DNA of 64,000 nt from the NCBI GenBank assembly GCA_025352565.1, contig JANXTF010000068.1:1-64000 (forward strand), in the 5' to 3' direction. Position numbers and translations under genes: made by a program. Of this stretch, positions 18,060-28,246 are shown in pieces; the first letter of the stretch is position 1, and each line of letters opens with the position of its first letter. The notes beneath the pieces are model-generated. The model did not search any database, was not told the DNA's origin, and worked only from the letters and a program-made list of their open reading frames with translations. This DNA is from Rhodospirillales bacterium (GTDB taxonomy: Bacteria; Pseudomonadota; Alphaproteobacteria; Acetobacterales; Acetobacteraceae).

Positions 18060-18625
18060 TTGCGCTGCTTCACGTCGATGGCGCGGAACGCGAACGACAC
18101 GTCCCGGCCGGGCGGGATGGTGGCGGGATCGACGCCGATCTCGAAGGCGAGGTCGGCCGCGCCGTCATCCTCCAGCACCAGGCTCGCATAGCGCCGGTCG
18201 TGCTGGGACAGCCACGGATACTGCACGCCGTCGATCCTTAGATAGAACGAGCGTGCCGCCTCCGGAGAGACGAAGGCGTCGATGTCGATCACCAGGTCGT
18301 ACTGCGCGTTGCGCGGCAAGCGAAGCCGTCCGGCGATGCGCGCGGTGAGGCCGACCCATCGCTTAGCCCCATCCGGCACGCCTTCCGGCTCGAACACGTC
18401 GGCGAACAGCTGGTTGGGCAGCCGGGCGTCGTACGACCAACGCGACATTTGCGCGGCCTGGGCCGGCATCATGCGGATGCGGGTGAGGTCGGCGATCAGC
18501 TCCGCCTGGGCGTCGACATGGCCCGCGATCTCCCCCACCGCCGCCCGCAGATCGGCAAAGCCGCGATCGACGCCGGTGAAGAAATCGTCAGGGGCGAGCT
18601 GAAATCGTTCGAGCGAGCGTTGCAT
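18056..18625 (-). CDS. Unknown protein heading the glycosyltransferase operon
   Basis: A 189-residue protein without an obvious signal peptide. The N-terminal ~60 residues are helical with heptad-like spacing (DDFFTGVDRGFADLRAAVGEIAGHVDAQ), and the rest is beta-rich, with alternating strands (YDLVIDIDAF, SFYLRIDGVQYPWLSQ, DVSFAFRAIDVKQRK), resembling a small jelly-roll or carbohydrate-binding module. A similar beta-rich tail with phrases such as EVNLDFTIEDPDRAVEIRVWIE occurs in the unknown protein at 38586. Start ATG 18625 (MQRSLERFQLAPDD). I do not recognise the family; a glycan-assembly accessory role is inferred from the operon. Confidence 0.68.
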   Translation of the reverse strand: MQRSLERFQLAPDDFFTGVDRGFADLRAAVGEIAGHVDAQAELIADLTRIRMMPAQAAQMSRWSYDARLPNQLFADVFEPEGVPDGAKRWVGLTARIAGRLRLPRNAQYDLVIDIDAFVSPEAARSFYLRIDGVQYPWLSQHDRRYASLVLEDDGAADLAFEIGVDPATIPPGRDVSFAFRAIDVKQRK

Positions 18626-18840
18626 GAGGGTTCCCGGAAAAGACCGTATCGGAAAACTGGCCGAGCCGGCGCAACCGGGAATGAAACATGCGTGACCGCG
18701 TGCGGGAGATATCGCGTAATTTCCGTGAGTTGTCGTTTTGACGCTGCTTCGAACAGATCGCCATGACAGGGCGTGTCGTTTGACTCGCCGCCGCCAAGGC
18801 CCTGCTATCCTACCTCTCTCCTCCCTTCCCGGAGCCAGCC

Positions 18841-21204
18841 ATGTCGGAAAAATCCACCGCTCCCGGCGCTCCCGGCATCTCGCCGCACTGGACGTCGAGC
18901 GACAAAAGCGGCGTCGGCACCGCATTGTCCGCGCTCAGCCGCGTGTGGTTCACCACCAGCCACGGCATATTGAACGAGATCTACTACCCGCGCGTCGATC
19001 AAGCCTGTGTGCGCGATTTCGGCCTGATCGTGACCGACGGGCAGGCGGGCGGCTTCTTCGCCGAGGAGAAGCGCGCCACCGAAAGCGGCATCACCAACAT
19101 CGAGGACGGCGTGCCGGCCTACCAACTGGTCAACACCTGCCGCGACCGACATTACACCATCACCAAGCGCATCGTGACCGACCCGTTCCACGACGTCGTG
19201 CTCCAGCAAATCCGCTTCGACACCACCCGGCCCGGCCTGCGCCTGTTCGGCCTTCTCGCGCCGCACCTGGTGAATGGCGGCGCCGACAACTCGGCGTGGC
19301 TCGGCGACTACAAGGGCACCACGATGCTGTTCGCCGAGGGACGGGGCACGTTCATGGCGCTCGGCTGCTCGAAGCCGTTCCTGGCCCGCTCGGTCGGCTA
19401 TGTCGGTGCCAGCGACGGCTGGCAGGAGCTTTCGCGTCACGGGTATCTGCCCAATCAGTGGGAGCAGGCACCCGCCGGCAACGTCGCCATGTGCGCCGAG
19501 ATCGATGTGACCGGCGCGGAGCCGGTCGTGCTGGCCCTCGGCTTCGGAAGCGGTTGGGCGGAGGCGGCGTTCCGGGTGCGCGCGTCGCTCGACCGCAGGT
19601 TCGACGCGATGGCGGATGAATACATCGCCGCCTGGCGCGACTGGCAGCGCCCCTTGCTTGCGTTGCGCGGCGCCAGCACCGAGCGCAACACCTACCGCAT
19701 CAGCACCGCCGTCCTGCGGGCGCATGACAGCCCGAACTTTCCGGGCGGCATCATCGCGAGCCTGTCGATCCCGTGGGGGGCCAGCAAGGGCGACGACGAC
19801 CTTGGCGGCTACCATCTGGTGTGGCCGCGCGACCTGGTGGAGACGGCCGGCGGCCTGCTGGCGTGCGGGGCGTTCGACGATGCGCGGCGGGTGGCGCAAT
19901 ACCTGCGCGCGACCCAGGAGGCGGATGGTCACTGGCCGCAGAATTGCTGGCTCAACGGCTTGCCCTACTGGCAGGGCGTTCAGATGGACGAATGCGCCTT
20001 CCCGATTCTGCTGATCGACATGATGCGCCGGGCGGGGGCGCTGGAGGCAGGCGCGCTCCCGGCCTACTGGCCGATGGTGGAACGCGCCTGCGGCTTCGTG
20101 CTCCGCAATGGCCCCGCCACCGGCCAGGACCGCTGGGAGGAGGATGGCGGCTACTCGACCTTCACGCTGGCGGTGGAGATCGCGGCGTTGCTCGCCGGCG
20201 CCGATCTCGCCGCCATCGCCGGCCGTCCCGCCCTGGCGGCGTTGCTGCGCGACACGGCGGATGCCTGGAACGACTCCGTGGAGGACTGGACCTATGTGCG
20301 CGGCACCGACCTCGCGCGGGCGGCGGGCGTGGAGGGCTATTACGCCCGCATCACGCCTCCCGTGGAGGGCACCGCCGATGCCGACCCCGCCGGCGGCATC
20401 GCGATCAAGAACCGCCCGCTGGACCAGACCGTCATGCCGGCCGGCGACATCATAAGCCCTGACGCGCTCGCGCTGGTGCGGTTCGGCCTGCGGGCCGCGG
20501 ACGATCCGCGCATTCTGGCCACGGTGCGCGCGATCGATCACGCGCTGCGGGTCGAGCTGCCGGCCGGGCCGTGCTGGTATCGCTACAATCACGATGGCTA
20601 CGGCGAGCATGTGGATGGCAGCGGCTTCGATGGCACGGGGATCGGCCGCCTGTGGCCGCTGATGACCGGGGAGCGGGCGCATTACGAACTCGCGGCCGGC
20701 CGGCCCGAGGAAGCGCGGCGCCTGCTGGGCACGCTGGAAGCCTGCGGCAGCCGGGGCGGCATGTTGCCCGAGCAGGTGTGGGACACCGACGACATTCCGG
20801 CCCGCGAACTGGCGCGCGGCCGCCCGAGCGGATCGGCCATGCCGCTGGTCTGGGCGCATGCCGAGCATGTGAAGCTCTGCCGGTCGCTGGCCGATGGCGC
20901 GGTGTTCGACATGCCGCCGCAAACCGTGGCGCGCTATGTGGCCGCGCGGACCAAGCCCCGTGTGCAGCCGTGGCGGCCCAACTGGCGGTCCGGGCGGGTG
21001 AATGCCCACCGCACGCTTCGGCTCGACCTCACTCAGCCCAACGCGGTCAGTTGGACCGATGACGGATGGACGACGACGCGGGTGAATGTCACCGCCGCCA
21101 TGGGGGCGGGGATGCACGTGGTGGAGCTGCCGAGCGACGCCGGGCCTGGCGGCGTGATCGCCTTCCGGCTGGAGGGCGTGGAGCACAGGGTCAGCATCGT
21201 TTGA
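18841..21204 (+). CDS. Glycoside hydrolase family 15 (glucoamylase-type)
   Basis: A 787-residue GH15 protein: an N-terminal beta-sandwich (to about residue 270) followed by an (alpha/alpha)6 barrel. Family features include GGYHLVWPRDLVETAGGLLA, RATQEADGHWPQNCWLNGLPYWQGVQMDECAFPILL with the general-acid region, and GGMLPEQVWDTDDIPARELARGRPSGSAMPLVWAHAEHVKL with the second catalytic Glu. It releases glucose from alpha-glucans; some bacterial relatives act on dextran or trehalose. No signal peptide, so it should be cytoplasmic, which would suit turnover of stored glycogen. A good Shine-Dalgarno (GGAG) precedes the ATG. It is divergent from the glycosyltransferase operon. Confidence 0.93.
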   Translation: MSEKSTAPGAPGISPHWTSSDKSGVGTALSALSRVWFTTSHGILNEIYYPRVDQACVRDFGLIVTDGQAGGFFAEEKRATESGITNIEDGVPAYQLVNTCRDRHYTITKRIVTDPFHDVVLQQIRFDTTRPGLRLFGLLAPHLVNGGADNSAWLGDYKGTTMLFAEGRGTFMALGCSKPFLARSVGYVGASDGWQELSRHGYLPNQWEQAPAGNVAMCAEIDVTGAEPVVLALGFGSGWAEAAFRVRASLDRRFDAMADEYIAAWRDWQRPLLALRGASTERNTYRISTAVLRAHDSPNFPGGIIASLSIPWGASKGDDDLGGYHLVWPRDLVETAGGLLACGAFDDARRVAQYLRATQEADGHWPQNCWLNGLPYWQGVQMDECAFPILLIDMMRRAGALEAGALPAYWPMVERACGFVLRNGPATGQDRWEEDGGYSTFTLAVEIAALLAGADLAAIAGRPALAALLRDTADAWNDSVEDWTYVRGTDLARAAGVEGYYARITPPVEGTADADPAGGIAIKNRPLDQTVMPAGDIISPDALALVRFGLRAADDPRILATVRAIDHALRVELPAGPCWYRYNHDGYGEHVDGSGFDGTGIGRLWPLMTGERAHYELAAGRPEEARRLLGTLEACGSRGGMLPEQVWDTDDIPARELARGRPSGSAMPLVWAHAEHVKLCRSLADGAVFDMPPQTVARYVAARTKPRVQPWRPNWRSGRVNAHRTLRLDLTQPNAVSWTDDGWTTTRVNVTAAMGAGMHVVELPSDAGPGGVIAFRLEGVEHRVSIV

Positions 21205-21252
21205 CGCTTGGTATGCTGTCCATGCAACCGGCGTAAAGGTTGCCGCCCGCCG

Positions 21253-21615
21253 CTATTTCGGCTGCACCGTTGGATTACCGCCGGTTGTGCCTGGCGGGGG
21301 GATGACCGGCATCGGATACAAGCCCGGCGTGGCATGCCCCTTGCTGATGCCAGGGTCCACGTTCGGCGGCGTTATGACGCCGTTGCCCGAGTTGGAACCG
21401 GGTGCCGGGACCGCCATCTGGGGACCGCTGCCCTCGGCGCTCAGGCCTGGGGTTCCCGGTGCGGGAGCGTCACGCGCGGCGGGCGGGTCGATCGCTTGCG
21501 CGTTCGCGGCCACGGCGGATAGGGCCAACGCCAGCAGAACCCATGGCAGCATCGACGGCCGCTCGACCGGGCGCGCGACGGCGATGGCGCGGGGCTTGCG
21601 GCGAGACTGCGGCAT
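21253..21615 (-). CDS. Small Pro/Gly-rich exported or membrane-anchored protein
   Basis: A 120-residue protein with a basic start (MPQSRRKPRAIAVARP), a hydrophobic segment (MLPWVLLALALSAVAANA) that could be a signal peptide or anchor, and a Pro-, Gly- and Ala-rich tail without Cys, which is probably disordered. Start ATG at 21615 has GGAGAG 6 bases upstream; an internal ATG at the hydrophobic segment is an alternative. It is divergent from dnaE2, with about 107 bp between starts, and convergent with the GH15 gene. Function unknown. Confidence 0.65.
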   Translation of the reverse strand: MPQSRRKPRAIAVARPVERPSMLPWVLLALALSAVAANAQAIDPPAARDAPAPGTPGLSAEGSGPQMAVPAPGSNSGNGVITPPNVDPGISKGHATPGLYPMPVIPPPGTTGGNPTVQPK

Positions 21616-21704
21616 GGAGCTCTCCGGGCATGGTGTGACAGTGAACATTTGTCCGCCCGACCCGGTTTGCAACCCGGCACACAAAGACTTGCCTGTTCCC
21701 TATT

Positions 21705-21719
21705 GTTCGCTATTTGTTC
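21705..21719 (+). promoter_or_regulatory. LexA (SOS) operator of dnaE2, GTTC-N7-GTTC
   Basis: GTTC at 21705-21708 and GTTC at 21716-21719 are separated by exactly 7 bases, the direct-repeat LexA box known from alphaproteobacteria. A third GTTC lies at 21695-21698 with a 6-base gap. The box ends only 3 bases before the dnaE2 ATG at 21723, so a LexA dimer would sit over the translation start region. Confidence 0.8.
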
Positions 21720-21722
21720 GCA

Positions 21723-24700
21723 ATGGCCTATGTCGAACTCCATGTCACCAGCAACTACTCCTTTCTGCGGGGCGCCTCGCATGTCGAGGAACTGCTGTTG
21801 GAGGCCAGGGCGCTCGGTCATGCCGCGATCGGTCTGGCCGACCGCAACTCGCTGGCCGGCATCGTGCGGGCGCATCAGCGCGCCTCGGAAATCGGCATCC
21901 GTCTCGTCATCGGCTGCCGGCTCGATTTGGCGGACGGCTTGCCGGTGCTGGTCTATCCCATCGACCGCCCGGCCTATTCGCAACTGTGCCGCCTGCTGAC
22001 CATCGGCAAGCGGCGGGCGGGGAAGGGCGCGTGCCACCTGGAATGGGCCGACCTCGTGGAGCATGGTGCAAGGCTGCTGGTCGTGCTGCTACCGGATCGG
22101 CCGGATGACAGCCTGGCCAGCGGCCTCGCGCGGCTGGCGGCGGATTTCCCTGGGCGCGCCTATCTTGCGCTGACCCATCGCCGCCGACCCGGCGACATGG
22201 TGCGCCTGCGCCGCCTGGCCGATCTCGCGGAGGCGGCGGGGGTGGCCACGCTCGCCACCGGGGATGTGCTGTACCACGCGGCCCAGCGCCGTGTGCTGCA
22301 GGACGTGGTGACGTGCATCCGGGAGGGTTGCCGCATCGACGATGCGGGATTCCGGCGCGAACGCTTCGCCGACCGCCATCTGCGCCCGCCCGAGGAAATG
22401 GCGCGGCTGTTCCGCCACTTCCCCGAGGCCGTGGCGCGCACCGGGGAGATCGTGGCGCGCTGCACCTTTTCGCTGTCGGAATTGCGCTACCAGTATCCCG
22501 ATGAGACCGAGCGACCCGGCGAGACCCCGCAGGCCACGCTCGAACGGCTGACCTGGGAGGGGGTGGAGTGGCGCTATCCGGGCCGCCTTTCACCGCGCGT
22601 GGCCAAGCAGCTGCACCACGAACTCAGCCTCATCAAGCAGCTGGATTACGCGCCGTATTTCCTGACGGTGAACAGCATCGTGCGCCACGCCCGCTCGCTC
22701 GACATTCTGTGCCAGGGGCGCGGGAGCGCCGCCAACTCGGCGGTCTGCTACGTGCTCGGCATCACCTCGATCGACCCCGTGGTGTCGGATTCCATGCTGT
22801 TCGAGCGGTTCGTGTCGGCCGAACGGAAGGAGCCGCCGGATATCGACGTGGATTTCGAGCATGAGCGGCGCGAGGAGGTGATCCAGTGGATCTACCAACG
22901 CTACGGCCTGCGGCACGCGGCCCTGTGCGCCACCGTCATCCGCTACCGCGCGCGCGGCGCCGTGCGAGAGGTGGGGAAGGTGATGGGGCTGAGCGAGGAC
23001 ACCACAGCGGCACTGGCCTCGCAGGTCTGGGGCTGGAGCGAGGAGGGGGTCGAGGAAAAACACGCCGCCGAGCTGAACCTCAACCTCGAAGACCCGCGCC
23101 TGCGCCTCACGCTCGACCTCGCGCGCCAGTTGATCGGCTTCCCGCGCCATCTCAGCCAGCACCCCGGCGGCTTCGTGCTGACGGCGGATCGGCTGGACGA
23201 TCTGGTGCCGATCGAGCCCGCCGCGATGAAGGACCGGCAGGTGATCGAGTGGGACAAGGACGACATCGACATTCTGCGCTTCATGAAGGTCGATGTGCTG
23301 GGCCTGGGCATGCTCGGCTGCATGCGCCGCGCGTTCGACCTGCTGGACGAGCACCGCCATGTCCGTCACGACCTGGCCAGCATTCCGCAGGAGGACCCCG
23401 ACACCTACGCCATGATCCGCCGCGCCGACACCCTGGGCACGTTCCAGATCGAGAGCCGGGCGCAGATGTCGATGCTGCCGCGCATGAAGCCGACGACGTT
23501 GTACGACCTGGTGATCCAGGTGGCGATCGTGCGGCCGGGACCGATCCAGGGCGACATGGTGCATCCATATCTGCGGCGGCGGGAGGGGCTGGAAAAGCCC
23601 GACTATCCGACGCCGGAACTGGAGAAGGTGCTCGGCCGCACGCTGGGCGTGCCGCTATTCCAGGAGCAGGCGATGCAGGTGGCGATCACCTGTGCCGGGT
23701 TCACGCCGGGCGAGGCGGACCAGCTGCGGCGCGCCATGGCCACGTTCAAGATCACCGGCGGCGTCAGCCATTTCCACGACAAGCTGATCGCGGGGATGGT
23801 GGCGCGGGGCTACAGCGAGGCATTCGCGGCCAAGACGTTCAAGCAGATCGAGGGCTTCGGCTCGTACGGCTTCCCCGAGAGCCACGCGGCGAGCTTCGCG
23901 CTGATCGCCTACGCCAGCTCGTGGATGAAGTGCCACCACCCGGACGTGTTCTGTGCCGCGTTGCTGAACGCGCAGCCGATGGGCTTCTACGCGCCGGCCC
24001 AGATCGTGCGCGATGCGGTGGCGCATGGGGTGGAGGCGCGGCCGGTATGCGTGAACGCGAGCCGGTGGGACTGCACGTTGGAGGACGTGGACTTTCCCCC
24101 CACCCCGGCCCTCTCCCCAGGGGGGGCCACAGGGGGGGCCACAGGGGGCCCCACAGGGGGGAGGGGGAAGAAAGCGGCTGTTCGGCTTGGCCTGCGCATG
24201 GCCAAGGGGCTGTCCAACGCCGATGCCGCCGCCCTGATCGCGGCGCGCGACACGCCGTATGAGAGCGTCGAGCAGCTTTGGCGGCGAAGCGGCCTCGGCG
24301 TGGGAGGCCTCGAACGTCTTGCGGAGACCGATGCGTTCGCTGCGCTCGGGCTCGACCGGCGGCAGGCGCAGTGGAAGATCCGAGGGCTTGCCGACACCGA
24401 GCTGCCGCTGTTCGCCGCCCAGCGGGAGACCCCCGAGCCAGCGGTGGCGCTGGTGGCCATGACCGGGGGGCGCGAGGTGGTGGAGGATTACCGCAGCGTC
24501 GGCCTCACCTTGCGGAGCCATCCCGTCAGCTTCCTGCGCGCCGACCTGCGCCGGCAGGGCATGATCGCGTGCGGCGACCTGCTTCGCACCCGCGACGGCA
24601 AGCGTGTGGTGGTGCCCGGCATCGTGCTGGTGCGGCAGAAGCCGGGCAGCGCCAAGGGGGTGATGTTCATCACCATCGAGGACGAGACGGGCCATGCCAA

Positions 24701-24977
24701 CATCATCGTCTGGCCCAGCCTGTTCGAGCGCCAGCGCACCCTGGTGTTCGCCGCCGCCATGCTCGGCGTGCGCGGCCGGGTGCAGCGCGAAGGCGAGGTG
24801 ATCCATGTGATCGCCGACGAATTGCTCGACCTGTCGGCCCTGCTCCGCAGCGTGGGCGCGCGGGACGAGGAATTTCCGCTGCCGCATGGGCGCGGCGACG
24901 AGGCGAGGCGAGGCGGCGGCGGCGATCCGCGCGACGCGGAACGCGGGATCAGGGTGCCAACGCGGGATTTTCGGTGA
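21723..24977 (+). CDS. dnaE2: Error-prone DNA polymerase DnaE2 (ImuC)
   Basis: A 1084-residue C-family polymerase of the ImuC type, which carries out SOS mutagenesis together with ImuA and ImuB. It begins with the PHP domain ([24 protein letters not shown]), has the palm motif [13 protein letters not shown] with two catalytic Asp, a later [15 protein letters not shown], the fingers region ([34 protein letters not shown]) and a C-terminal OB-fold ([24 protein letters not shown]). Residues ~791-817 are a Gly/Pro/Thr-rich insert encoded by a palindromic repeat. Start ATG 21723 matches the conserved N-terminus and lies 3 bases from the LexA box; no Shine-Dalgarno is visible. imuA and imuB are not in the window. 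The stop directly abuts the MATE gene stop. Confidence 0.94.
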   Translation: MAYVELHVTSNYSFLRGASHVEELLLEARALGHAAIGLADRNSLAGIVRAHQRASEIGIRLVIGCRLDLADGLPVLVYPIDRPAYSQLCRLLTIGKRRAGKGACHLEWADLVEHGARLLVVLLPDRPDDSLASGLARLAADFPGRAYLALTHRRRPGDMVRLRRLADLAEAAGVATLATGDVLYHAAQRRVLQDVVTCIREGCRIDDAGFRRERFADRHLRPPEEMARLFRHFPEAVARTGEIVARCTFSLSELRYQYPDETERPGETPQATLERLTWEGVEWRYPGRLSPRVAKQLHHELSLIKQLDYAPYFLTVNSIVRHARSLDILCQGRGSAANSAVCYVLGITSIDPVVSDSMLFERFVSAERKEPPDIDVDFEHERREEVIQWIYQRYGLRHAALCATVIRYRARGAVREVGKVMGLSEDTTAALASQVWGWSEEGVEEKHAAELNLNLEDPRLRLTLDLARQLIGFPRHLSQHPGGFVLTADRLDDLVPIEPAAMKDRQVIEWDKDDIDILRFMKVDVLGLGMLGCMRRAFDLLDEHRHVRHDLASIPQEDPDTYAMIRRADTLGTFQIESRAQMSMLPRMKPTTLYDLVIQVAIVRPGPIQGDMVHPYLRRREGLEKPDYPTPELEKVLGRTLGVPLFQEQAMQVAITCAGFTPGEADQLRRAMATFKITGGVSHFHDKLIAGMVARGYSEAFAAKTFKQIEGFGSYGFPESHAASFALIAYASSWMKCHHPDVFCAALLNAQPMGFYAPAQIVRDAVAHGVEARPVCVNASRWDCTLEDVDFPPTPALSPGGATGGATGGPTGGRGKKAAVRLGLRMAKGLSNADAAALIAARDTPYESVEQLWRRSGLGVGGLERLAETDAFAALGLDRRQAQWKIRGLADTELPLFAAQRETPEPAVALVAMTGGREVVEDYRSVGLTLRSHPVSFLRADLRRQGMIACGDLLRTRDGKRVVVPGIVLVRQKPGSAKGVMFITIEDETGHANIIVWPSLFERQRTLVFAAAMLGVRGRVQREGEVIHVIADELLDLSALLRSVGARDEEFPLPHGRGDEARRGGGGDPRDAERGIRVPTRDFR
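24093..24173. repeat. C/G-rich palindromic element inserted in frame within dnaE2
   Basis: Inside dnaE2, between [14 protein letters not shown] and [14 protein letters not shown], lies an 81-bp stretch with CCCTCTCCCC on the left and GGGGAGGGGGAAG on the right and an inner tandem of a 12-bp unit (GGGGGGGCCACA twice, then GGGGGCCCCACA). The same core, GGGGGCCACA, and the same outer arms occur in the intergenic palindrome at 28314-28363. Its length is a multiple of three, there is no stop, and it encodes about 27 residues including [14 protein letters not shown]. It is best read as a copy of a dispersed element retained in the gene. Confidence 0.8.
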
Positions 24978-26384
24978 CTATTGACGCGGCCGCGTGGTGA
25001 TCGACGCCAGTGCCGCGGCACCGGTGCCGGCCGGAACCGGCGCTGGCACGTTCGTCGGCCGCTCCGTCCCCAGCCGCCCGACCACGCGGAACGCCACCAC
25101 GGCTGCCGCGAAGCCGAAGATGACCGAGCCCAGCGCCTGGCCGATCAGCGCGCCCTTCGGCCCGTAATGCGCGCCGAAATACACCAGAGGGATGGTGCCC
25201 AATGTCGCGCGCCCCCAGTTGAACGCGGTCGAGAGCAGCGGGAAGCCCAGGTTGTTGAACGCGGCGTTGGCGACGAACAGCGCGCCCACGAACAGGAAGC
25301 TGCCGGCGGTCCAGGTGCAGAACAGATGCACCAGCTCCGCCGTGGTGCCGGTGGCCGAGAAGGCGGCGGCGATGTAATTCTGTCCGGCGGCAAGGATGGC
25401 CCAGGCGATGCTGGCGGCGACGACCACGAACAGCAGGCTGTCGCGCATCGTCTCGTGCACGCGGGCGGGCAATCCCGCGCCCAGATTCTGCGCCAGAATC
25501 GGCCCGACCGCCCCGCTCAGCGCGTAGATCATGCCGAACGCGACTGGGCTGATCCGGTCGGCCACCGCCTGGCCGGCCACGGCGCCCGAGCCGAACTGCG
25601 CGATGGTGTGGGTGAGGTAGGCGGCGCCGACGGGGGTCGCGAGGTTGGTCACGATGGCCGGCCCCGCCACCGCCATCACGGTCGCGGCGTCGCCGGGGAT
25701 GGCGCGCCACACGATGGGCGAGAGCATGTCGTGGAACAGCGCGCCCCTCCAGCCGATCGTGAGCAGGACAACGCGGGAGATGACCGTGCTGATGGCGGCG
25801 CCTTCAAGCCCGAGATGCAGCCCGAAGATCAGGATGGGATCGACCACCGCCGTGGTGATGGCGGCGAACAGGGTGATATTCATCGCCCGCCGCGCGTCGC
25901 CCACCGAGCGCAGCAGCGCCGAGCAACACATGCCAGCGGCCATCAGCGGCAGCGACGGCGAGGAGATGGCCAGGAACGTGGCGGCGTAGTCGCGGGTGGC
26001 GCCGGTGGCGCCGGCGGCGGACAGTATCGGGCCGAGCAGAAGCACGGTACCGACGCCCACCACCAGCGTGATCGCGCCCATGACGATGAGGCTCGATGTG
26101 GCGATCCGCCGCGCCCGGGCCTTGTCGCCGGCGCCGATCGCGCGCGAGACGACGGCGCCGACGCCGATCGTCATGCCGATCGCGAGAGATATCTGGAAGA
26201 AGCCCACGAGCCCCGCGAAGCCGATCGAGGCGGCGATCGCCTGTTCGCCCAGGAGCGAGATGTAGAACAGGTTGAGCAGATCGACCGCGAAAACGGCGAC
26301 CAGCCCGATCGCGCCGGTGCCGGCCATGACGACGACATGGCGCAGCAGCGAGCCGGTGACGAAGCGGGCCGGCTGGGTGGTCAT
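24978..26384 (-). CDS. MATE-family multidrug/metabolite exporter
   Basis: A 468-residue inner-membrane protein with about 12 hydrophobic segments in two homologous halves, the MATE plan. Typical features are the N-terminal TGAIGLVAVFAVDLLNLFYISLLGEQAIAAS (with the first-helix Asp), GMTIGVGAVVSRAIGAGDKARARR after helix 2, and the matching FGSGAVAGQAVADRISPVAFGMIYALSGAVGPILAQNLGAG in the second half. It would export cationic drugs or metabolites by Na+ or H+ antiport. Start ATG 26384 (MTTQPARFVTG) is chosen over an upstream in-frame ATG at 26411. It follows aspS with a gap of 43 bp and ends back-to-back with dnaE2. Confidence 0.92.
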   Translation of the reverse strand: MTTQPARFVTGSLLRHVVVMAGTGAIGLVAVFAVDLLNLFYISLLGEQAIAASIGFAGLVGFFQISLAIGMTIGVGAVVSRAIGAGDKARARRIATSSLIVMGAITLVVGVGTVLLLGPILSAAGATGATRDYAATFLAISSPSLPLMAAGMCCSALLRSVGDARRAMNITLFAAITTAVVDPILIFGLHLGLEGAAISTVISRVVLLTIGWRGALFHDMLSPIVWRAIPGDAATVMAVAGPAIVTNLATPVGAAYLTHTIAQFGSGAVAGQAVADRISPVAFGMIYALSGAVGPILAQNLGAGLPARVHETMRDSLLFVVVAASIAWAILAAGQNYIAAAFSATGTTAELVHLFCTWTAGSFLFVGALFVANAAFNNLGFPLLSTAFNWGRATLGTIPLVYFGAHYGPKGALIGQALGSVIFGFAAAVVAFRVVGRLGTERPTNVPAPVPAGTGAAALASITTRPRQ

Positions 26385-26427
26385 GGCGGGCGCTGCTGGC
26401 TTCCCGCGCAAGGGGGAAGGAGAAGCA

Positions 26428-28212
26428 TCAGCCGACGACCTTGGGCGGCAGGTCGAGCCGCAGCGACAGCTCCTTCAGCCGGGGCGACGGCACCTCGGCG
26501 GGGGCGCCCATCATCAGGTCCTCGCCCTGTTGGTTGAGCGGGAACAGGATCACCTCGCGGATGTTGGGCTCGTCGGCCAGCAGCATCACGATGCGGTCGA
26601 TGCCCGGCGCCGAGCCGCCATGCGGGGGGGCGCCGTAGCGGAAGGCGTTCAGCATGCCGCCAAAGCGGGCCTCGACGTCCGCCGCCGTGTAGCCGGCGAT
26701 CTCGAAGGCGCGGATCATGATGTCGGCGCGGTGGTTTCGGATGGCGCCCGACGACAGCTCGATGCCGTTGCACACGATGTCGTACTGGAACGCCTTGATA
26801 TCCAGCGGGTCCATGTCGGTCAGCGCCGCCATGCCGCCCTGGGGCATGGAGAACGGGTTGTGGCTGAAGTCGATCTGGCCGGATTCCTCGTTCATCTCGA
26901 ACATCGGGAAATCGACCACCCAGCAGAAGCGGAACTCGCCCTGGGCGATCAGCCCGAGGTCGTGCCCGAGCCTGGTCCGCACGGTGCCCGCCAGCTTCCA
27001 GGCGGTGTCCTTCTTGCCGGCGGCGAAGAACACGCTGTCTCCCGGCGCCAGGCCGCAGGCGAGGCGGATGGCCTCGGCGCGGTTCGGCTCGAGGTTGCGG
27101 GCGATGGGGCCTTTCGCGCCATCGGCATCGAAGGTGATGTAGCCCAGCCCGGCGGCACCCTCGGCCTTGGCGAAATCGTTCATCTTGTCGAAGAAGCTGC
27201 GCGGGTTGGCGGCGGTGCCGGGAGCCGGGATGGCGCGCACGATGCCGCCCGACGCGGCGATCTTCGCGAACAGGCCGAAGCCGGAGCCGGCGAAATGCGC
27301 GGTCACGTCGGTGACGCGGAGCGGGTTGCGGAGGTCGGGCTTGTCGCTGCCGAACTCCAGCAGCGCCTGGTCGTAGGGGATGCGGACGAACGGCGGCCTG
27401 GTGACGCCGCGGCCCTCGGCGAATTCCTCGAACACGCCGGCGATCACCGGCTCGATCGTGTTGAAGACGTCTTCCTGCGTGACGAAGCTCATCTCGAAAT
27501 CGAGCTGGTAGAACTCGCCGGGCGAGCGGTCCGCCCGGCTCGCCTCGTCGCGGAAGCAGGGGGCGATCTGGAAATAGCGGTCGAAGCCGGCGACCATGGC
27601 GAGCTGCTTGAATTGCTGCGGCGCCTGGGGCAGCGCGTAGAACTTGCCGGGATGCAGCCGCGCCGGGACCAGGAAGTCGCGCGCCCCTTCCGGCGATGAC
27701 GCGGTCAGGATCGGGGTCTGGAACTCGGTGAAGCCGGCCGCGATCATGCGTTGGCGGATGCTGGAGATGACGCCCGCGCGCAGCATGATGTTGCGGTGCA
27801 CCTTGTCGCGGCGCAGGTCGATGAAGCGGTATTTCAGGCGGATCTCGTCGGGGTATTTCTCGTCGCCCGCCACCTGCATGGGCAGTACGTCGGCAGCGGA
27901 CTGGATGGCGAGATGCTCCGCTGCCAGCTCGATCTCGCCGGTGGGCAGCTTGAGGTTGACGGTGTTGCCGAGGCGCTCGACCACGCGGCCGGTGACGGTG
28001 ATGACGCTTTCGAGCCGCAATTTGTCGGCCAGCGCGAACGCCTCGGTGCCGGCGGCGAACACGCATTGGGTGAGGCCGTAATGGTCGCGCAGGTCGATGA
28101 ACAGCAGGCCGCCATGGTCGCGCTTGCTGTGGACCCAGCCGGAGAGGCGGGCAGGGTGGCCCGCATCGGCGGCGCGAAGGGCACCGCAGGTATGGGTTCG
28201 GTAGGCGTGCAT
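26428..28212 (-). CDS. aspS: Aspartyl-tRNA synthetase
   Basis: A 594-residue class IIb synthetase of the bacterial type. The N-terminal anticodon-binding OB-fold ([28 protein letters not shown]) is followed by the catalytic core with motif 2 ([16 protein letters not shown]) and motif 3 ([27 protein letters not shown]), interrupted by the GAD insertion domain characteristic of bacterial enzymes. It charges tRNA-Asp; in bacteria without AsnRS, or those with the GatCAB system, such enzymes may also charge tRNA-Asn. The ATG at 28212 opens the conserved [18 protein letters not shown] start. Divergent from rnd; the ~200 bp between them carry the two repeats described separately. Confidence 0.96.
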   Translation of the reverse strand: MHAYRTHTCGALRAADAGHPARLSGWVHSKRDHGGLLFIDLRDHYGLTQCVFAAGTEAFALADKLRLESVITVTGRVVERLGNTVNLKLPTGEIELAAEHLAIQSAADVLPMQVAGDEKYPDEIRLKYRFIDLRRDKVHRNIMLRAGVISSIRQRMIAAGFTEFQTPILTASSPEGARDFLVPARLHPGKFYALPQAPQQFKQLAMVAGFDRYFQIAPCFRDEASRADRSPGEFYQLDFEMSFVTQEDVFNTIEPVIAGVFEEFAEGRGVTRPPFVRIPYDQALLEFGSDKPDLRNPLRVTDVTAHFAGSGFGLFAKIAASGGIVRAIPAPGTAANPRSFFDKMNDFAKAEGAAGLGYITFDADGAKGPIARNLEPNRAEAIRLACGLAPGDSVFFAAGKKDTAWKLAGTVRTRLGHDLGLIAQGEFRFCWVVDFPMFEMNEESGQIDFSHNPFSMPQGGMAALTDMDPLDIKAFQYDIVCNGIELSSGAIRNHRADIMIRAFEIAGYTAADVEARFGGMLNAFRYGAPPHGGSAPGIDRIVMLLADEPNIREVILFPLNQQGEDLMMGAPAEVPSPRLKELSLRLDLPPKVVG

Positions 28213-28246
28213 GGCGGGGTGTCCTGTGCGGCGGCGTTTGGGTGAG

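Noticed and set aside
18805-21186. 793-codon minus-strand frame opposite the GH15 gene
   Set aside because: Gly/Arg/His-rich antisense translation; the plus strand has intact GH15 motifs and a ribosome-binding site.
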